Source: a virus. From it: a DNA stretch of 64,000 nt. This document shows, in pieces, positions 9,352 to 18,365 of this stretch (positions are counted from its first letter, which is position 1; every line of letters begins with the position of its first letter). The DNA is taken from IMG/VR virus record IMGVR_UViG_3300004369_000002, positions 40,840-104,839 of that record; one strand, written 5' to 3'. The notes under the pieces were generated by a model that was given only the letters and a program-made list of their open reading frames with translations, made no database searches and was not told the DNA's origin. The position numbers and the translations under genes were made by a program.

Positions 9352-10368
9352 ATGACCGTTTCCCAGACAACCCGATTTGGTATCTACCGCTGGAGTGAAG
9401 ATACTGATGCCTTCACGCGTCAGCAAATGGACTCTAGCCACGACTCCATCGAATCAAAAGGGGCCATTTTTACCTCGGGGACAACAATCCCTGCACCAAA
9501 CCCCGAGCACGCCCGATCGTTCTTCTTCAAAACAGACACCCAAACGCTCTACTACTTCAACGGCACAGATAATACGGGGTCGTGGGTGGCTATCGGCCAG
9601 TTCGGAAACACAGGCCAAATGGCCACTCTCGCATACGGCCAATCGAACAGTGCAGGCGTCGTCGATGCTGTGGCCCGAATTGACCATGTCCACGAACTGC
9701 CCACGATTGACACGACGGCTCTGATCCCAAAAAATATTTTGACAAGCAAGGGCGATCTGATAGCCGGAGCAGGTCCCTCAACTCCAACAGTTCAGGGTGT
9801 GGGTGCGGACGGCCAGTTTCTGAAGGCTGACTCCTCATCGGCGACAGGTCTTTCTTGGGGAACCGTAGTAACGACTGGTTTTCTGTCATCGACCGTGGTC
9901 GACGCGAAGGGCGATTTGCTGGTTGGAACAGGAAACGACACGGTTGCTCGTCGTTCTGTTGGGACAAACGGCCAACTTCTTATTGCCGACTCATTTCAAT
10001 CAACCGGCTTGCGCTGGGGGAATGATCCTCAGTTCCAGAAGTACAGTGAAGGCTTGCTTTCAGTTGGCTCCTATTCTGGTTCCACTGTCGGCGATCAGGC
10101 CAACGTGTATTACATTGAATTGGGATCCAGTCAAACGTTGACCCTGTCTGCAGGTGTTGCGACAGCAAATACTGCGTATTCGCTGTCCCTGATCATCAAG
10201 AACACGGCAGCCAGCGTCACAATGACTTTTCCTGCTTCGGTGAAATGGCCCAACGGCACGCGACCGACAGAAGATACAGGTCTTAACAAGACGAACCTGT
10301 GGACACTGATCACTTACGATCAGGGCACTACCTGGCTTGGCTTTTTGGCAGGACGAGGGTTCTCGTGA
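9352..10368 (+). CDS. Tail fibre protein with two DAKGD modules
   Basis: A 338-residue protein with Shine-Dalgarno GGAG about nine bases before ATG. N-terminal part (TTRFGIYRWSEDTDAFTRQQ) is followed by SFFFKTDTQTLYYFNGTDNT, a common fibre N-terminal motif. Two copies of the repeat module follow: TSKGDLIAGAGPSTPTVQGV near residue 132 and DAKGDLLVGTGNDTVARRSV near residue 183, each ending in TGL(S/R)WG. The last 110 residues form a beta-rich tip (ANVYYIELGSSQTLTLSAGV). The stop overlaps the next start (GTGA). Trimeric fibre role inferred. Confidence 0.65.
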   Translation: MTVSQTTRFGIYRWSEDTDAFTRQQMDSSHDSIESKGAIFTSGTTIPAPNPEHARSFFFKTDTQTLYYFNGTDNTGSWVAIGQFGNTGQMATLAYGQSNSAGVVDAVARIDHVHELPTIDTTALIPKNILTSKGDLIAGAGPSTPTVQGVGADGQFLKADSSSATGLSWGTVVTTGFLSSTVVDAKGDLLVGTGNDTVARRSVGTNGQLLIADSFQSTGLRWGNDPQFQKYSEGLLSVGSYSGSTVGDQANVYYIELGSSQTLTLSAGVATANTAYSLSLIIKNTAASVTMTFPASVKWPNGTRPTEDTGLNKTNLWTLITYDQGTTWLGFLAGRGFS

Positions 10369-11342
10369 GCCATTTTGGTGTTGGTGGTGCTGGCCGTTTT
10401 AGGCCAAACATTGGGTATTTGCAGCGAAACCCTACTGCGCTTGGTTCGGGTTCCTCCATTGGAGGGGACATCGAACAAAATGGTAGTGGGGCAGCAAACC
10501 CTTACATTAGAATTGGTTCAGGTTTTAGGCCAGGGAACTCCCTGACGCAAACAAGCAACAGTCACGCTTTGTGGAATGTGTACTCGCCAAACGCTGACAT
10601 TTCGTCCAACATGATTGTCCCTGATGGTAGCGGAATCTATTTCCGGTACAAAGACATCAATAGGATGTGGCGTTTGATTATGGGCGAATATCTGTATAAC
10701 TACTACACTGTTCCCGCTTTTTACCAAGAAGCGACATGCACGGGCTGCTATTTGACCAGTTACTCAACAACACAACAAGAATTCTCATACGAGTGCACGT
10801 CAATATACTCATACGGAACCGTATACACATCCAGCAACTACAGTTACTGTAGTTATGGCGGATACAGCCAACTATACGATTATAGTCGCGTTTGGAAATC
10901 GTATTGCGACTCATCTTGCGGATGCAACCCAACATACGCAAACCTATACGGCTGCGCAGGAAAATGCCAGGACTTTATTACCCGCACCTACTACCAGTGT
11001 ACGGGCGGAACATCGGGAACATACATCGCTGGTTCACAAACACCAAACTATCGTCCCCGGCTTTTCTTGCAATACCGGAATGGCTCTTCGACGTGGACCA
11101 ATCACGGAACAATCAATCTGACCGGTGCTGAGGTTGGCGGACTTAGGGTACGGCTCGTTGGTAACTCCATCGTTGTTTACAAGGGAACGTATGGTCAAAC
11201 ATCGGGGTGGACGCAAATCGGATCATATACGTCGTCTATTCACAATGACGGTCTCTTTCATGGGATTGGGATAGGCAGCGAGAACCCCCAAAACCGTGGA
11301 GTAAGCAGCGGTATAGGCGCATTTACCATCGAAGGAATCTGA
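10365..11342 (+). CDS. Fibre-tip protein with Cys/Tyr-rich domain
   Basis: A 325-residue protein starting at GTG inside the previous stop (GTGA). An upstream in-frame extension to 10299 only overlaps the preceding fibre gene and is rejected. Residues 125-212 hold ten cysteines within a Tyr/Ser-rich stretch (CTGCY, YSYCSYGGY, CDSSCGCNP, GCAGKC), unique in the window. The C-terminal 100 residues (PRLFLQYRNGSSTWTNHG, LRVRLVGNSIVVYKG) resemble a laminin-G/concanavalin-like sandwich. Inference: extracellular receptor-binding protein with a disulfide- or metal-stabilised insert. Confidence 0.55.
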   Translation: MSHFGVGGAGRFRPNIGYLQRNPTALGSGSSIGGDIEQNGSGAANPYIRIGSGFRPGNSLTQTSNSHALWNVYSPNADISSNMIVPDGSGIYFRYKDINRMWRLIMGEYLYNYYTVPAFYQEATCTGCYLTSYSTTQQEFSYECTSIYSYGTVYTSSNYSYCSYGGYSQLYDYSRVWKSYCDSSCGCNPTYANLYGCAGKCQDFITRTYYQCTGGTSGTYIAGSQTPNYRPRLFLQYRNGSSTWTNHGTINLTGAEVGGLRVRLVGNSIVVYKGTYGQTSGWTQIGSYTSSIHNDGLFHGIGIGSENPQNRGVSSGIGAFTIEGI

Positions 11343-11343
11343 G

Positions 11344-11589
11344 ATGGCTCAAATTTTTGAGATTTCGGACGAAACATTCCACGCAATAGCGGCCGGGGAA
11401 AAAAACGTGTACGCTATCAAAAAGTCGCGTTATAAAACGTTGGATGGGTGGGAAAAAGCGGGATCAAAAATCAGCATTTGTGTTGTCCGTGACGACTACA
11501 CTGTGCGAGAGGAACTTCGGATTCCTATTTCAAAAATTGAGTCAGCACACCAGAGGTTAAGTAATGGTGATGGTACAGAAGCGCAATGA
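11344..11589 (+). CDS. Small hypothetical protein
   Basis: An 81-residue mixed-charge protein, start ATG one base after the previous stop. MAQIFEISDETFHAIAAGEK, then a Lys-rich middle (NVYAIKKSRYKTLDGWEKAG) and VVRDDYTVREELRIPISKIE. No family recognised. It lies between fibre genes and a holin-like gene and overlaps the next gene by 26 bases. Could be a helper or a regulator of lysis; nothing in the sequence decides. Confidence 0.45.
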   Translation: MAQIFEISDETFHAIAAGEKNVYAIKKSRYKTLDGWEKAGSKISICVVRDDYTVREELRIPISKIESAHQRLSNGDGTEAQ

Positions 11590-11974
11590 CGTCCCTGAAA
11601 AAACGTTAATTGCCATTGTTTCTGATGTAACTTTGGTTCAATTAATGGAGATGGACCACGCTGCGGTCTATTGGGGTGTTATTACGGAAGATTTCCCGCG
11701 CGAGGAATGGAATCGTGTTTCCCGAGTTATGAACTTTGTTCAACTGGGAACATATGAAGAATTCGTTGTCGACGAGGAAGGTATTGTCACTTTTGGTTGG
11801 TCCGAAATTCGTATTATTTCAAACCGCCAGAATCTTCATTTGGATCGTCGGCTTTTGGAAGCGGACAATATTCCGACGATTTCAGCAAAACCGTCTACTA
11901 GCGAGGGTAAGCGCAAGTTCCGTTTGCCTGGGTTTATCAGAAAATCAAAACCCGATTGTGGATGTGGAGGTTGA
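11564..11974 (+). CDS. Hypothetical protein with Cys-rich C-terminus
   Basis: A 136-residue protein. Residues 20-90 look alpha/beta (LIAIVSDVTLVQLMEMDHAA, EEFVVDEEGIVTFGWSEIRI). The C-terminus is basic and ends KSKPDCGCGG, a CxC tail that recurs in many phage small proteins and could bind metal or a partner. Overlaps the upstream gene by 26 bases, with start ATG-GTG-ATG (MVMV); the exact start is uncertain by two codons. No function recognised. Confidence 0.45.
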   Translation: MVMVQKRNDVPEKTLIAIVSDVTLVQLMEMDHAAVYWGVITEDFPREEWNRVSRVMNFVQLGTYEEFVVDEEGIVTFGWSEIRIISNRQNLHLDRRLLEADNIPTISAKPSTSEGKRKFRLPGFIRKSKPDCGCGG

Positions 11975-11976
11975 CA

Positions 11977-12216
11977 ATGGAGGGTGAACAGAACGAGGAA
12001 ATGGCCAAAATGGTTGACGATGCCTTTCCCGAAAGCATGGTCCTCAACTGGATTGTCATAGCCGAAACTGTCAACAGTGATGAAAGACATCTACAAATGG
12101 CGACAAGCGACGGCATGACAACATGGCTGGCGACCGGAATGCTAAACTGTGCCAACGAGATAGTGATCAATCAGCACTACACCAATCAAGAGGAGTTTGA
12201 CGATGGCGACAACTAA
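11977..12216 (+). CDS. Small acidic hypothetical protein
   Basis: A 79-residue protein. The ATG at 11977 is chosen because GGAGGTT ends five bases upstream; an in-frame GTG at 11956 would lie inside the preceding gene. Central segment MVLNWIVIAETVNSDERHLQ, then MTTWLATGMLNCANEIVI, resembles short conserved actinophage proteins of unknown role. The C-terminus is acidic (NQEEFDDGDN) and overlaps the holin-like gene by 14 bases. Confidence 0.5.
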   Translation: MEGEQNEEMAKMVDDAFPESMVLNWIVIAETVNSDERHLQMATSDGMTTWLATGMLNCANEIVINQHYTNQEEFDDGDN

Positions 12217-12535
12217 GCGCAAGCGAGCCAAGAAGAGCCAGGTCGGAGACCAGATGGCAAAAGGCGGCATCATGGCGCTCGTGGTCTACTTTGCCAACAA
12301 GGGCGACATCGACCCGGAACTCGTTGCAATCTGCATGCCCCTGATCGCAGGAATCATGGCAGTGGTCTCAACAAAAATTGGAGACCCCGCAATCGCATCG
12401 TTCTTCGATGTGGGCAAGAAGGACGCCGCAATTCCGGCTCCTGCAGCAGCGGAAGCAGCCCCCAAGGCCGAAGAGGCAGCCGCACCCGCAAAGAAGTCCG
12501 CAGGGCGACCCAAGAAGGCCGCACCCAAGAAGTAA
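12203..12535 (+). CDS. Holin-like membrane protein
   Basis: A 110-residue protein. ATG at 12203 is preceded by GAGGAG at six to seven bases, so the TTG two codons upstream is not used. A basic N-terminus (KRKRAKKSQ) is followed by two hydrophobic segments at about residues 20-32 (GIMALVVYFA) and 40-56 (LVAICMPLIAGIMAVVSTKI), then an Ala/Lys/Pro-rich tail (residues 75-110). This layout matches small actinophage holins, which make lesions in the membrane for lysis. It is followed by a strong terminator. No endolysin is next to it; a transglycosylase gene lies at the right edge of the window. Confidence 0.5.
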   Translation: MATTKRKRAKKSQVGDQMAKGGIMALVVYFANKGDIDPELVAICMPLIAGIMAVVSTKIGDPAIASFFDVGKKDAAIPAPAAAEAAPKAEEAAAPAKKSAGRPKKAAPKK

Positions 12536-12561
12536 ACCAATCTCCGACAAGGGACGGTGGG

Positions 12562-12583
12562 CGAGGCAGGTTATCCTGCCTCG
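12562..12583 (+). terminator. Hairpin terminator after holin-like gene
   Basis: Perfect 9-bp stem CGAGGCAGG / CCTGCCTCG with a TTAT loop, followed by TTTGCCGTT. It sits 27 bases after the stop of the holin-like gene and before the next operon of fibre genes. Confidence 0.8.
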
Positions 12584-12659
12584 TTTGCCGTTATCGGCAC
12601 ACTAGAAGTGATCCTTCTTGGGCTAAAATTATGCCAGGTAAACAGTTGGAGGGCTAACT

Positions 12660-13007
12660 GTGATCGCTGGCGTCTATAACATCAATCTTGACCAGGGCGC
12701 TACGTTCGAACGCCTACTCACGGTAAAAGACGCTGCCGATGCCCTCTATGACTTTACTGACCATACGGCACGAATGCAGATTCGCGCCGAACTGGAAGAC
12801 ACTGATGTCCTGGCAGAACTGACGACCGAAAACGGCTACATAACGCTCGGGGGATCAGCGGGGACGATCAACCTCATGCTTCCACCCGTAGTGACGGCAA
12901 CACTGGATCGTGATTGCGTCTACGACCTGGAAATCATCGACGGTCTCGGTCGCGTCTATCGACTCCTTAAAGGAATTGTTCGTGTAGATGCCGAGGTCAC
13001 CAGATGA
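12660..13007 (+). CDS. Tail-associated protein, fibre-operon leader
   Basis: A 115-residue protein with GTG start; GGAGG lies eight bases upstream. DQGATFERLLTVKDAADALY, then HTARMQIRAELEDTDVLAEL, fits a widespread short phage tail protein (the DQGATFxRxLTWKD type) that precedes fibre genes. It is beta-rich and lacks catalytic motifs. It overlaps the next gene by four bases. First gene after the terminator at 12.57 kb, so it probably opens a new transcription unit, but I see no clear promoter. Confidence 0.5.
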   Translation: MIAGVYNINLDQGATFERLLTVKDAADALYDFTDHTARMQIRAELEDTDVLAELTTENGYITLGGSAGTINLMLPPVVTATLDRDCVYDLEIIDGLGRVYRLLKGIVRVDAEVTR

Positions 13008-13540
13008 GCAGCATTTCGGGATCAAAGATCGATGTAGAGGCACAAAATCTTCGCAACCGGGTCACGGTTGAAGAGCCGGAAGTTTCGGTAAATGTTGAGC
13101 AGATCAACAACATCATTTCCGTTACCGAAGAACCGACCGAAGTTCTAATCTCGCTTTTAGGGAGCCAAGGTCCTCGCGGTGGAACCATTTTGTATGGGAC
13201 GACTTCTCCGCCGTCAATACAGTTGGGTGTTCCCGGGGATATTTACTTCGACCAAAACCAGTACCAGTTCTGGGGACCAAAGTATGTGGATCCTGCTGAC
13301 GGCGCAGCAAAATGGCCCCAATTCCCATTTTTCACCATTTCGGTATCTCGGAGATATGTCCACACACAAACAACCCCCAGCAACACCTGGCTGATCAACC
13401 ACGACCTTGGTGGAGAACCTTCAATCTCAGTAGTGGATAGCGCAAAAACTATGGTCATCGGCGAGGTAAGATATATTAGTACAACGCAAATTGAGGTGCA
13501 ATTTACCTCACCGTTTTCAGGGTTCGCATACCTAACGTAA
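13004..13540 (+). CDS. Tail fibre protein, short
   Basis: A 178-residue protein, ATG overlapping the previous stop. N-terminal acidic, helical part (KIDVEAQNLRNRVTVEEPEV), then a collagen-like GSQGPRGG turn and a fibre-type region IQLGVPGDIYFDQNQYQFWG. The C-terminus (NTWLINHDLGGEPSISVVDS) matches a frequent phage fibre tip motif (W-x-I-x-H-x-L-G). Structural role inferred. Confidence 0.55.
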   Translation: MSSISGSKIDVEAQNLRNRVTVEEPEVSVNVEQINNIISVTEEPTEVLISLLGSQGPRGGTILYGTTSPPSIQLGVPGDIYFDQNQYQFWGPKYVDPADGAAKWPQFPFFTISVSRRYVHTQTTPSNTWLINHDLGGEPSISVVDSAKTMVIGEVRYISTTQIEVQFTSPFSGFAYLT

Positions 13541-13556
13541 AGTGAGAGGGCGCTAA

Positions 13557-15056
13557 ATGGCGACTAGATTCGTAACAAATCTTGATCTGGTACAGAACCA
13601 GATCCTCAACGGACGCTTCGAAAGCGTTGCCAGCGACCCCAATACCGGCAACTTCGAAGGCCGGATGATCTATAACACCACCGAAGACACCATCAAGGTG
13701 TACTCGGGGTCCGCATGGCGGAAGATGCTGTGGGAAATCACCTCCGGAACCACAGCCCTCGTCCCCAGCGAAACCAACGGAAGCGTCGCCCTCACAATTG
13801 CCAATGTGACCAGCACCGTCGACGGCTTGATGTCCGCGACCGACAAGGTCAAACTGGATGCCTCCACCTCAAACAACACGGCCTCAACAATTGTTTTCCG
13901 AGATACCAACGGAGACTTCTCGGCTAATACCATCACTGCAGGAAAAGTAACTGGACTCAACGCCCCTAGCGCTGATACGGACGCAGCCAACAAGGCCTAT
14001 GTTGACGCTGCCAGGTCAGGGTTGGATGTCAAGGCATCCGTTCGCGTTGCAACGACAGGAGACATCTCCCTGTCCAACGCCACAACCACCGTCGACAACA
14101 TCACCCTAAATGACGGAGACCGAATCCTAGTCAAAGACCAGAACACAGGCTCCGAAAACGGCATCTACATCGTCTCCACCAGCGGAAACTGGTCACGAGC
14201 CACCGATGCCGATTCCAGCGCCGAAGTCACCTCCGGTTTGTTCACATTCGTTGCCGAAGGCGACGCCAACGCTGACTCCGGCTGGGTTTTGGCCACCAAC
14301 GACACAATCGTCCTGGACACCACCAACCTGGTCTTCAACAAGTTCTCGGGTGCTGGCCAGATTATCGCTGGTCTCGGCCTGTCCAAGAGCGGCGTTCAGT
14401 CTAACCAACTGGATGTGAATACCGATGGGACATCCATTGAAATCGACGGCAACGACGATGTTCGCATCGCTTCTGGGGCTGCTGGTGACGGCCTCGGTTG
14501 GAATACTGGTGTCCTGAGCATCAACATCGCCGCAACAGGTGGTTTGCAACTCACCTCGGACGAAATTGAAATCAAACTCAACTCTGGGGTGTCGGGTCTC
14601 AACACGACCGCCAACGGTCTTGCGCTTGACTCGTCAATGGCTGGAACCGGCCTCACCTTCACGACCGGAGTGCTGTCGGTCAACACGATTGACCTGACGA
14701 GCGCATCGGGTAACGGTGTTTCGGGTCTTCTACCCATCGCCAATGGTGGTACGAACGCTTCAACCGAGGCCGCCGCCCGAAGCACTCTTGCTTTTACCCC
14801 CGCTGGTTACAACACGAGCCAGGCAGTTCTTGCTCGTATCGCTGCGGTTGACTGCTCGGCTTCATCGGGAACCACCTCTGTCACTGCCGTGACACACAAT
14901 TTCAATACCGCTGATGTTGTTGTGCAGGTATACGACACAGTTACCAACGACACAGTTATTGCTGATGTTGTTCGTGCAAACGCCAATGCGGTCACGGTCA
15001 CAATCAATGGCTCGTTAATTGCCTCAGGTGACTACCGAATTGTTGTGACAGGCTAA
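13557..15056 (+). CDS. Long tail fibre protein
   Basis: A 499-residue protein of classic fibre composition (Thr/Ser/Asn/Gly, few Lys or Cys). Recognisable fibre motifs include VSTVDGLMSATDKVKLD-like text, NAPSADTDAANKAYVDAA, DGDRILVKDQNTGSENGIYI and LLPIANGGTNAS. These occur in many long tail fibres. RBS GAGGG lies eight bases upstream. Strand composition changes inside the gene: C/A-rich up to about 14.35 kb and G/T-rich after it, suggesting a recombined C-terminal half. Confidence 0.75.
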   Translation: MATRFVTNLDLVQNQILNGRFESVASDPNTGNFEGRMIYNTTEDTIKVYSGSAWRKMLWEITSGTTALVPSETNGSVALTIANVTSTVDGLMSATDKVKLDASTSNNTASTIVFRDTNGDFSANTITAGKVTGLNAPSADTDAANKAYVDAARSGLDVKASVRVATTGDISLSNATTTVDNITLNDGDRILVKDQNTGSENGIYIVSTSGNWSRATDADSSAEVTSGLFTFVAEGDANADSGWVLATNDTIVLDTTNLVFNKFSGAGQIIAGLGLSKSGVQSNQLDVNTDGTSIEIDGNDDVRIASGAAGDGLGWNTGVLSINIAATGGLQLTSDEIEIKLNSGVSGLNTTANGLALDSSMAGTGLTFTTGVLSVNTIDLTSASGNGVSGLLPIANGGTNASTEAAARSTLAFTPAGYNTSQAVLARIAAVDCSASSGTTSVTAVTHNFNTADVVVQVYDTVTNDTVIADVVRANANAVTVTINGSLIASGDYRIVVTG

Positions 15057-15108
15057 GATTTCCACATAGGGCTTGAGGGCCCACTAACAAAGAGAAACGG
15101 TTGAGGTC

Positions 15109-15561
15109 GTGGCTCAGAGATTCACAACGCCAATATCTATCGCGCAGTTATCTTCTGCGTCATCAGATGCTATCTCTGTGCTTGTCGACGGCGATGTCAG
15201 CCCTCGGGTCAAAGTAGAAGCAGGGGGACGCCTCACGTGGGGTGATGGAACATCTTCCGGCGATGTTGTTCTATATCGTGACTCTGCAAATCTCCTCAAA
15301 ACTGATGACACCTTTCAGGCCACTGGCGGTGTCGCCACTATTACGAACCCCGGTCCTCCCCCGAACGCTCTTGTTCGCCCAGTCGGAACACTTCTCGTTG
15401 ACTCAACCAACGACACCTTCTACTTCTATGGAACGCTCGGCTGGACGCAAATCGTCGGCGGAGAAGGCGGCGGTGGCGGTGGCGAACAAATCAATCTTGA
15501 CGGTGGCGACTCCGACGAAATTTTCGGTGGCATCGTAAGCATTGATGGAGGAACCGCCTGA
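15109..15561 (+). CDS. Tail fibre-like protein
   Basis: A 150-residue protein with GTG start (AQRFTTPISIAQLSSASSDA). DGDVSPRVKVEAGGRLTWGD and VGTLLVDSTNDTFYFYGTLG followed by W are fibre-type repeats. A Gly run (GEGGGGGGE) links to an acidic C-terminus. It overlaps the following fibre gene by one base, so both probably form one assembly. Confidence 0.5.
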   Translation: MAQRFTTPISIAQLSSASSDAISVLVDGDVSPRVKVEAGGRLTWGDGTSSGDVVLYRDSANLLKTDDTFQATGGVATITNPGPPPNALVRPVGTLLVDSTNDTFYFYGTLGWTQIVGGEGGGGGGEQINLDGGDSDEIFGGIVSIDGGTA

Positions 15562-17285
15562 TGGGTACCCGCATACAATTCCGTCGTGATTCATCGTCCA
15601 ACTGGACAATAAATAACCCCGTTCTGGCCGAAGGAGAAATGGGGCTAGAACTTGATACACGACGTATCAAAATCGGTAACGGTTTAGACAACTGGAACAA
15701 CCTGCCGTACGGCATTGCGACTATTGGCATTGACGAACTTGTTGATGTCACAATCACCGACCCGCAAGACGGCGAACTCATCGTTTACGACAGTGCAACT
15801 AGCACATGGGTCAATACATCAGCATCACTCGTAGCCGAACAAAATGACCTAACCGACACGGTCATCACCAACCCACAGCCGGGCCAATACCTTCAGTACG
15901 ACGGCACACAATGGGTTAACGGGGTCAGCCCGACCGGTGAACCCCTGGGCCACGAGGACAGAACCACCAGTCACATTGCATTCGACTCTGGAACTCTCAC
16001 GTTCTCCATTGAACCAAAGTTACCAGTAACAGAATTTGTGGTCTGGGTTGGTGGCATCAAATACACCTACACAACCACGCAAAGCGTCACAATCCCTGAT
16101 GTCACCGGCCTCTACTACTTCTACTTTAATTTGTCTGGTGCGCTGGCATACAAGACCACCTACTTTGACTGGCCCGTTGAAGCGCCGACTGCCTACCTAT
16201 ACTGGAACGCAACGACAAGCACCGCAACATTCTTTGCTGACGAACGGCATGGCATCGTCCTTGACTGGCAAACCCACGAATACCTCCATCGAACACGAGG
16301 TGCGGCATTCGCAGCAGGCTTCAACATTTCGGGCGTCATCACTAATGGCGACGGAACCCTTGACACCCATGTTGAGTTCAGCCTAAGCAACGGAACATTT
16401 TTTGACGAAGACCTACAGGTCGACATCGTCGATTCAGCAACACCAACAGTTGACACCTGGGAGCAAGACCTATCCCCAGCGTCAATTCCTCTCTACTACC
16501 TGGATGGTACAGAGTGGGTGCGCGATTCAGCCAGCACTAATCCCGTCAAAAAGGGAACGACCTTCGCTGTCTACAACGAACTTTCACTTGGCTCATGGCA
16601 ACTTACAGAAGTCGCCAACGGTGCTTACGTTATTTCTTGGATTGTCGCAACAAACCAACTCAACACCCCGGTTATCGCCATCATGGGACAAGGCGAATAC
16701 ACCAACATCGGGGACGCCGAGGACGAAATCTGGGAAACAGTCAACCTAGACGACTTCCCAGCCTTTGAATTCCGACCGCTGTACAAACTCATCTACCAGA
16801 CTGGCTCTTATGGAAATACCACAAACTCGCGGCTCAGGGGAGTCAATGACCTTCGTGGCGGAGGTACCTCAGGGAGTTCTGGGGCAGGGACAACCGACCA
16901 CGGACTCCTCACTGGGTTGGCAGACGACGACCACACCCAGTACCTCAACAATTCACGGCACAACAACCTTGACCATTCGGACGCACTGGCAACAGCCTCA
17001 CTGAGCGACCTGGGCGATGTCACTCTCGCTTCTATCAACACCGATGAACTTCTTCGGTGGAGTGGTACCGCCTGGGTGAACACCGATGGCATTACGATTG
17101 CGTCCACGGGTGCTGTCACCTTCAACGGCGTCAACACCTTCCCAACCGCCGCAGGTGGACTCGGCCAGTATCTGGCATCTGATGGTGCAGGGAATCTCGT
17201 TTGGACAAACGCAGGCTCAACAGCCGGTGGAATCATTAACAGTTCCTCATCAGGTGCTGTTCTCATCATGGAGATTGGACCGTAA
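15561..17285 (+). CDS. Tail fibre protein with hyaluronidase-type N-terminus
   Basis: A 574-residue protein. The N-terminal 45 residues (GTRIQFRRDSSSNWTINNPV, LAEGEMGLELDTRRIKIGNG) are the widespread phage fibre motif in which a short LAxGExGxExDTxxxKxGDG unit starts many hyaluronidase-like fibres. It is followed by repeat-type text (GELIVYDSATSTWVNTSASL) and, near residue 440, GAGTTDHGLLTGLADDDHTQ, a common GLxDDDHTQY segment. No active-site motif seen. Start overlaps the upstream stop by one base. Confidence 0.65.
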   Translation: MGTRIQFRRDSSSNWTINNPVLAEGEMGLELDTRRIKIGNGLDNWNNLPYGIATIGIDELVDVTITDPQDGELIVYDSATSTWVNTSASLVAEQNDLTDTVITNPQPGQYLQYDGTQWVNGVSPTGEPLGHEDRTTSHIAFDSGTLTFSIEPKLPVTEFVVWVGGIKYTYTTTQSVTIPDVTGLYYFYFNLSGALAYKTTYFDWPVEAPTAYLYWNATTSTATFFADERHGIVLDWQTHEYLHRTRGAAFAAGFNISGVITNGDGTLDTHVEFSLSNGTFFDEDLQVDIVDSATPTVDTWEQDLSPASIPLYYLDGTEWVRDSASTNPVKKGTTFAVYNELSLGSWQLTEVANGAYVISWIVATNQLNTPVIAIMGQGEYTNIGDAEDEIWETVNLDDFPAFEFRPLYKLIYQTGSYGNTTNSRLRGVNDLRGGGTSGSSGAGTTDHGLLTGLADDDHTQYLNNSRHNNLDHSDALATASLSDLGDVTLASINTDELLRWSGTAWVNTDGITIASTGAVTFNGVNTFPTAAGGLGQYLASDGAGNLVWTNAGSTAGGIINSSSSGAVLIMEIGP

Positions 17286-17617
17286 TGGCAGTAGGAGATC
17301 GTTCTGAACTCAGGTTGGCTGGACCGGCTGGTATCGGCACTACCACAACCACAATGATGACTGTTCCTGCGGGGAGCGTCTATGTGACCAAGCAGGTTCT
17401 GTTCACCAACACAAACGGTATTGATGCGTATATTACTGTCGCTATAGGCGACCCGGCTACGGCATCAAATTGTATTTTCTACAACCTTCCTATAGCGGGA
17501 TTTGATACAACCGTCTTTGACACGGCTTTGGTTATTGATACCGGCGAAACCATTCAGGCTTTTGCTGATCGTGCCGGTGTAAACATGACGATCACCGGTT
17601 GGGACAAGGAGGTCTAA
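17285..17617 (+). CDS. Small beta-sandwich fibre protein, paralogue family A
   Basis: A 110-residue protein (TTMMTVPAGSVYVTKQVLFT, VNMTITGWDKEV). It shares length and pattern (xTVPxG, then a hydrophobic V-x-N strand, then ETIQAFAD or NSIKAYSD) with the protein at 30261 and the N-terminal 105 residues of the one at 19395. One-base overlaps on both sides (TAATG). Probably a fibre cap or chaperone-like subunit; the family relation is by eye. Confidence 0.45.
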   Translation: MAVGDRSELRLAGPAGIGTTTTTMMTVPAGSVYVTKQVLFTNTNGIDAYITVAIGDPATASNCIFYNLPIAGFDTTVFDTALVIDTGETIQAFADRAGVNMTITGWDKEV

Positions 17618-18360
17618 TGCCTCTTGATTCCGCTTTGGGTTTGCCTGGACAACGTCCAGGAGTTGTCACTTCAGTTACCCGACCAGTTAATCCTTTTGTC
17701 GGTCAGATGATCGTAGAGACCGATACGGGTCGACTAATGGTTTATACCTCTTCCGGCGAATGGCGACAGGCGACAACCGGAACAGACGTCACCGCCACCC
17801 CGCCCGCAGGAGCCATCACAGGCGACTTGTGGTTTGATAACGAGTCCGCCGCCATGTACTGCTACTACGACGGCTTTTGGGTTGAAGTCACTGGGGTGGC
17901 ATCAACAGAGGTTGCGGATGGCCAGATCACTTCAGCAAAACTTGCATCTGATGTTACAACAACTCACTACGGAAAAGTTTTTTACGATTCATTCCCTGCG
18001 GTAGTTGACAACTCTTCTGGTACAGCGGCATATCAAACTCTCACTGATATGACAACTGCTTCTGGTGAAGGTTCAATGTCCTGGAACGCCACTAACGGCG
18101 AGTGGACAATTCCAGTAGACGGAGTTTATGCAGTTGAATTCATCACCAAAATGGGTGACGGAGCAACCTACGGTGACCTGAATGTGCGTGTGGATGTAAA
18201 TGGGACTCAGGCGGGTACGACACTCACTGGCTTTGAAACCAACGACACCGTTTCCGAGAAGTGGCTACTCCCCTTGAGCGCCAATGACCTGGTTTCATTT
18301 GTTTATCGTGGTCAGATGCTTTATCCGCGAGCCAACATATACAAGATTTCGGTTGGGTGA
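17617..18360 (+). CDS. Tail fibre protein with shared N-terminal module
   Basis: A 247-residue protein; AAGGAGG lies eight bases before ATG at 17617, so the longer frame from 17599 is rejected. The N-terminus (GVVTSVTRPVNPFVGQMIVE followed by TDTGRLMVY) is shared with the proteins at 18366 and 29639. The C-terminal half (SFPAVVDNSSGTAAYQTLTD, WTIPVDGVYAVEFITKMG) has the sequence style of a C1q/TNF-like jelly-roll receptor-binding domain. Fold assignment is inference. Confidence 0.6.
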   Translation: MPLDSALGLPGQRPGVVTSVTRPVNPFVGQMIVETDTGRLMVYTSSGEWRQATTGTDVTATPPAGAITGDLWFDNESAAMYCYYDGFWVEVTGVASTEVADGQITSAKLASDVTTTHYGKVFYDSFPAVVDNSSGTAAYQTLTDMTTASGEGSMSWNATNGEWTIPVDGVYAVEFITKMGDGATYGDLNVRVDVNGTQAGTTLTGFETNDTVSEKWLLPLSANDLVSFVYRGQMLYPRANIYKISVG

Positions 18361-18365
18361 TGTAA

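Noticed and set aside
10299-11342. Longer start for the Cys-rich fibre-tip gene
   Set aside because: The first 66 bases lie inside the upstream fibre gene; GTG in the GTGA overlap at 10365 fits the pattern used at 20198.
15057-15108. GGGC/GCCC hairpin after the long fibre gene as a terminator
   Set aside because: Short stem and no T-run; the next gene seems to belong to the same transcript.
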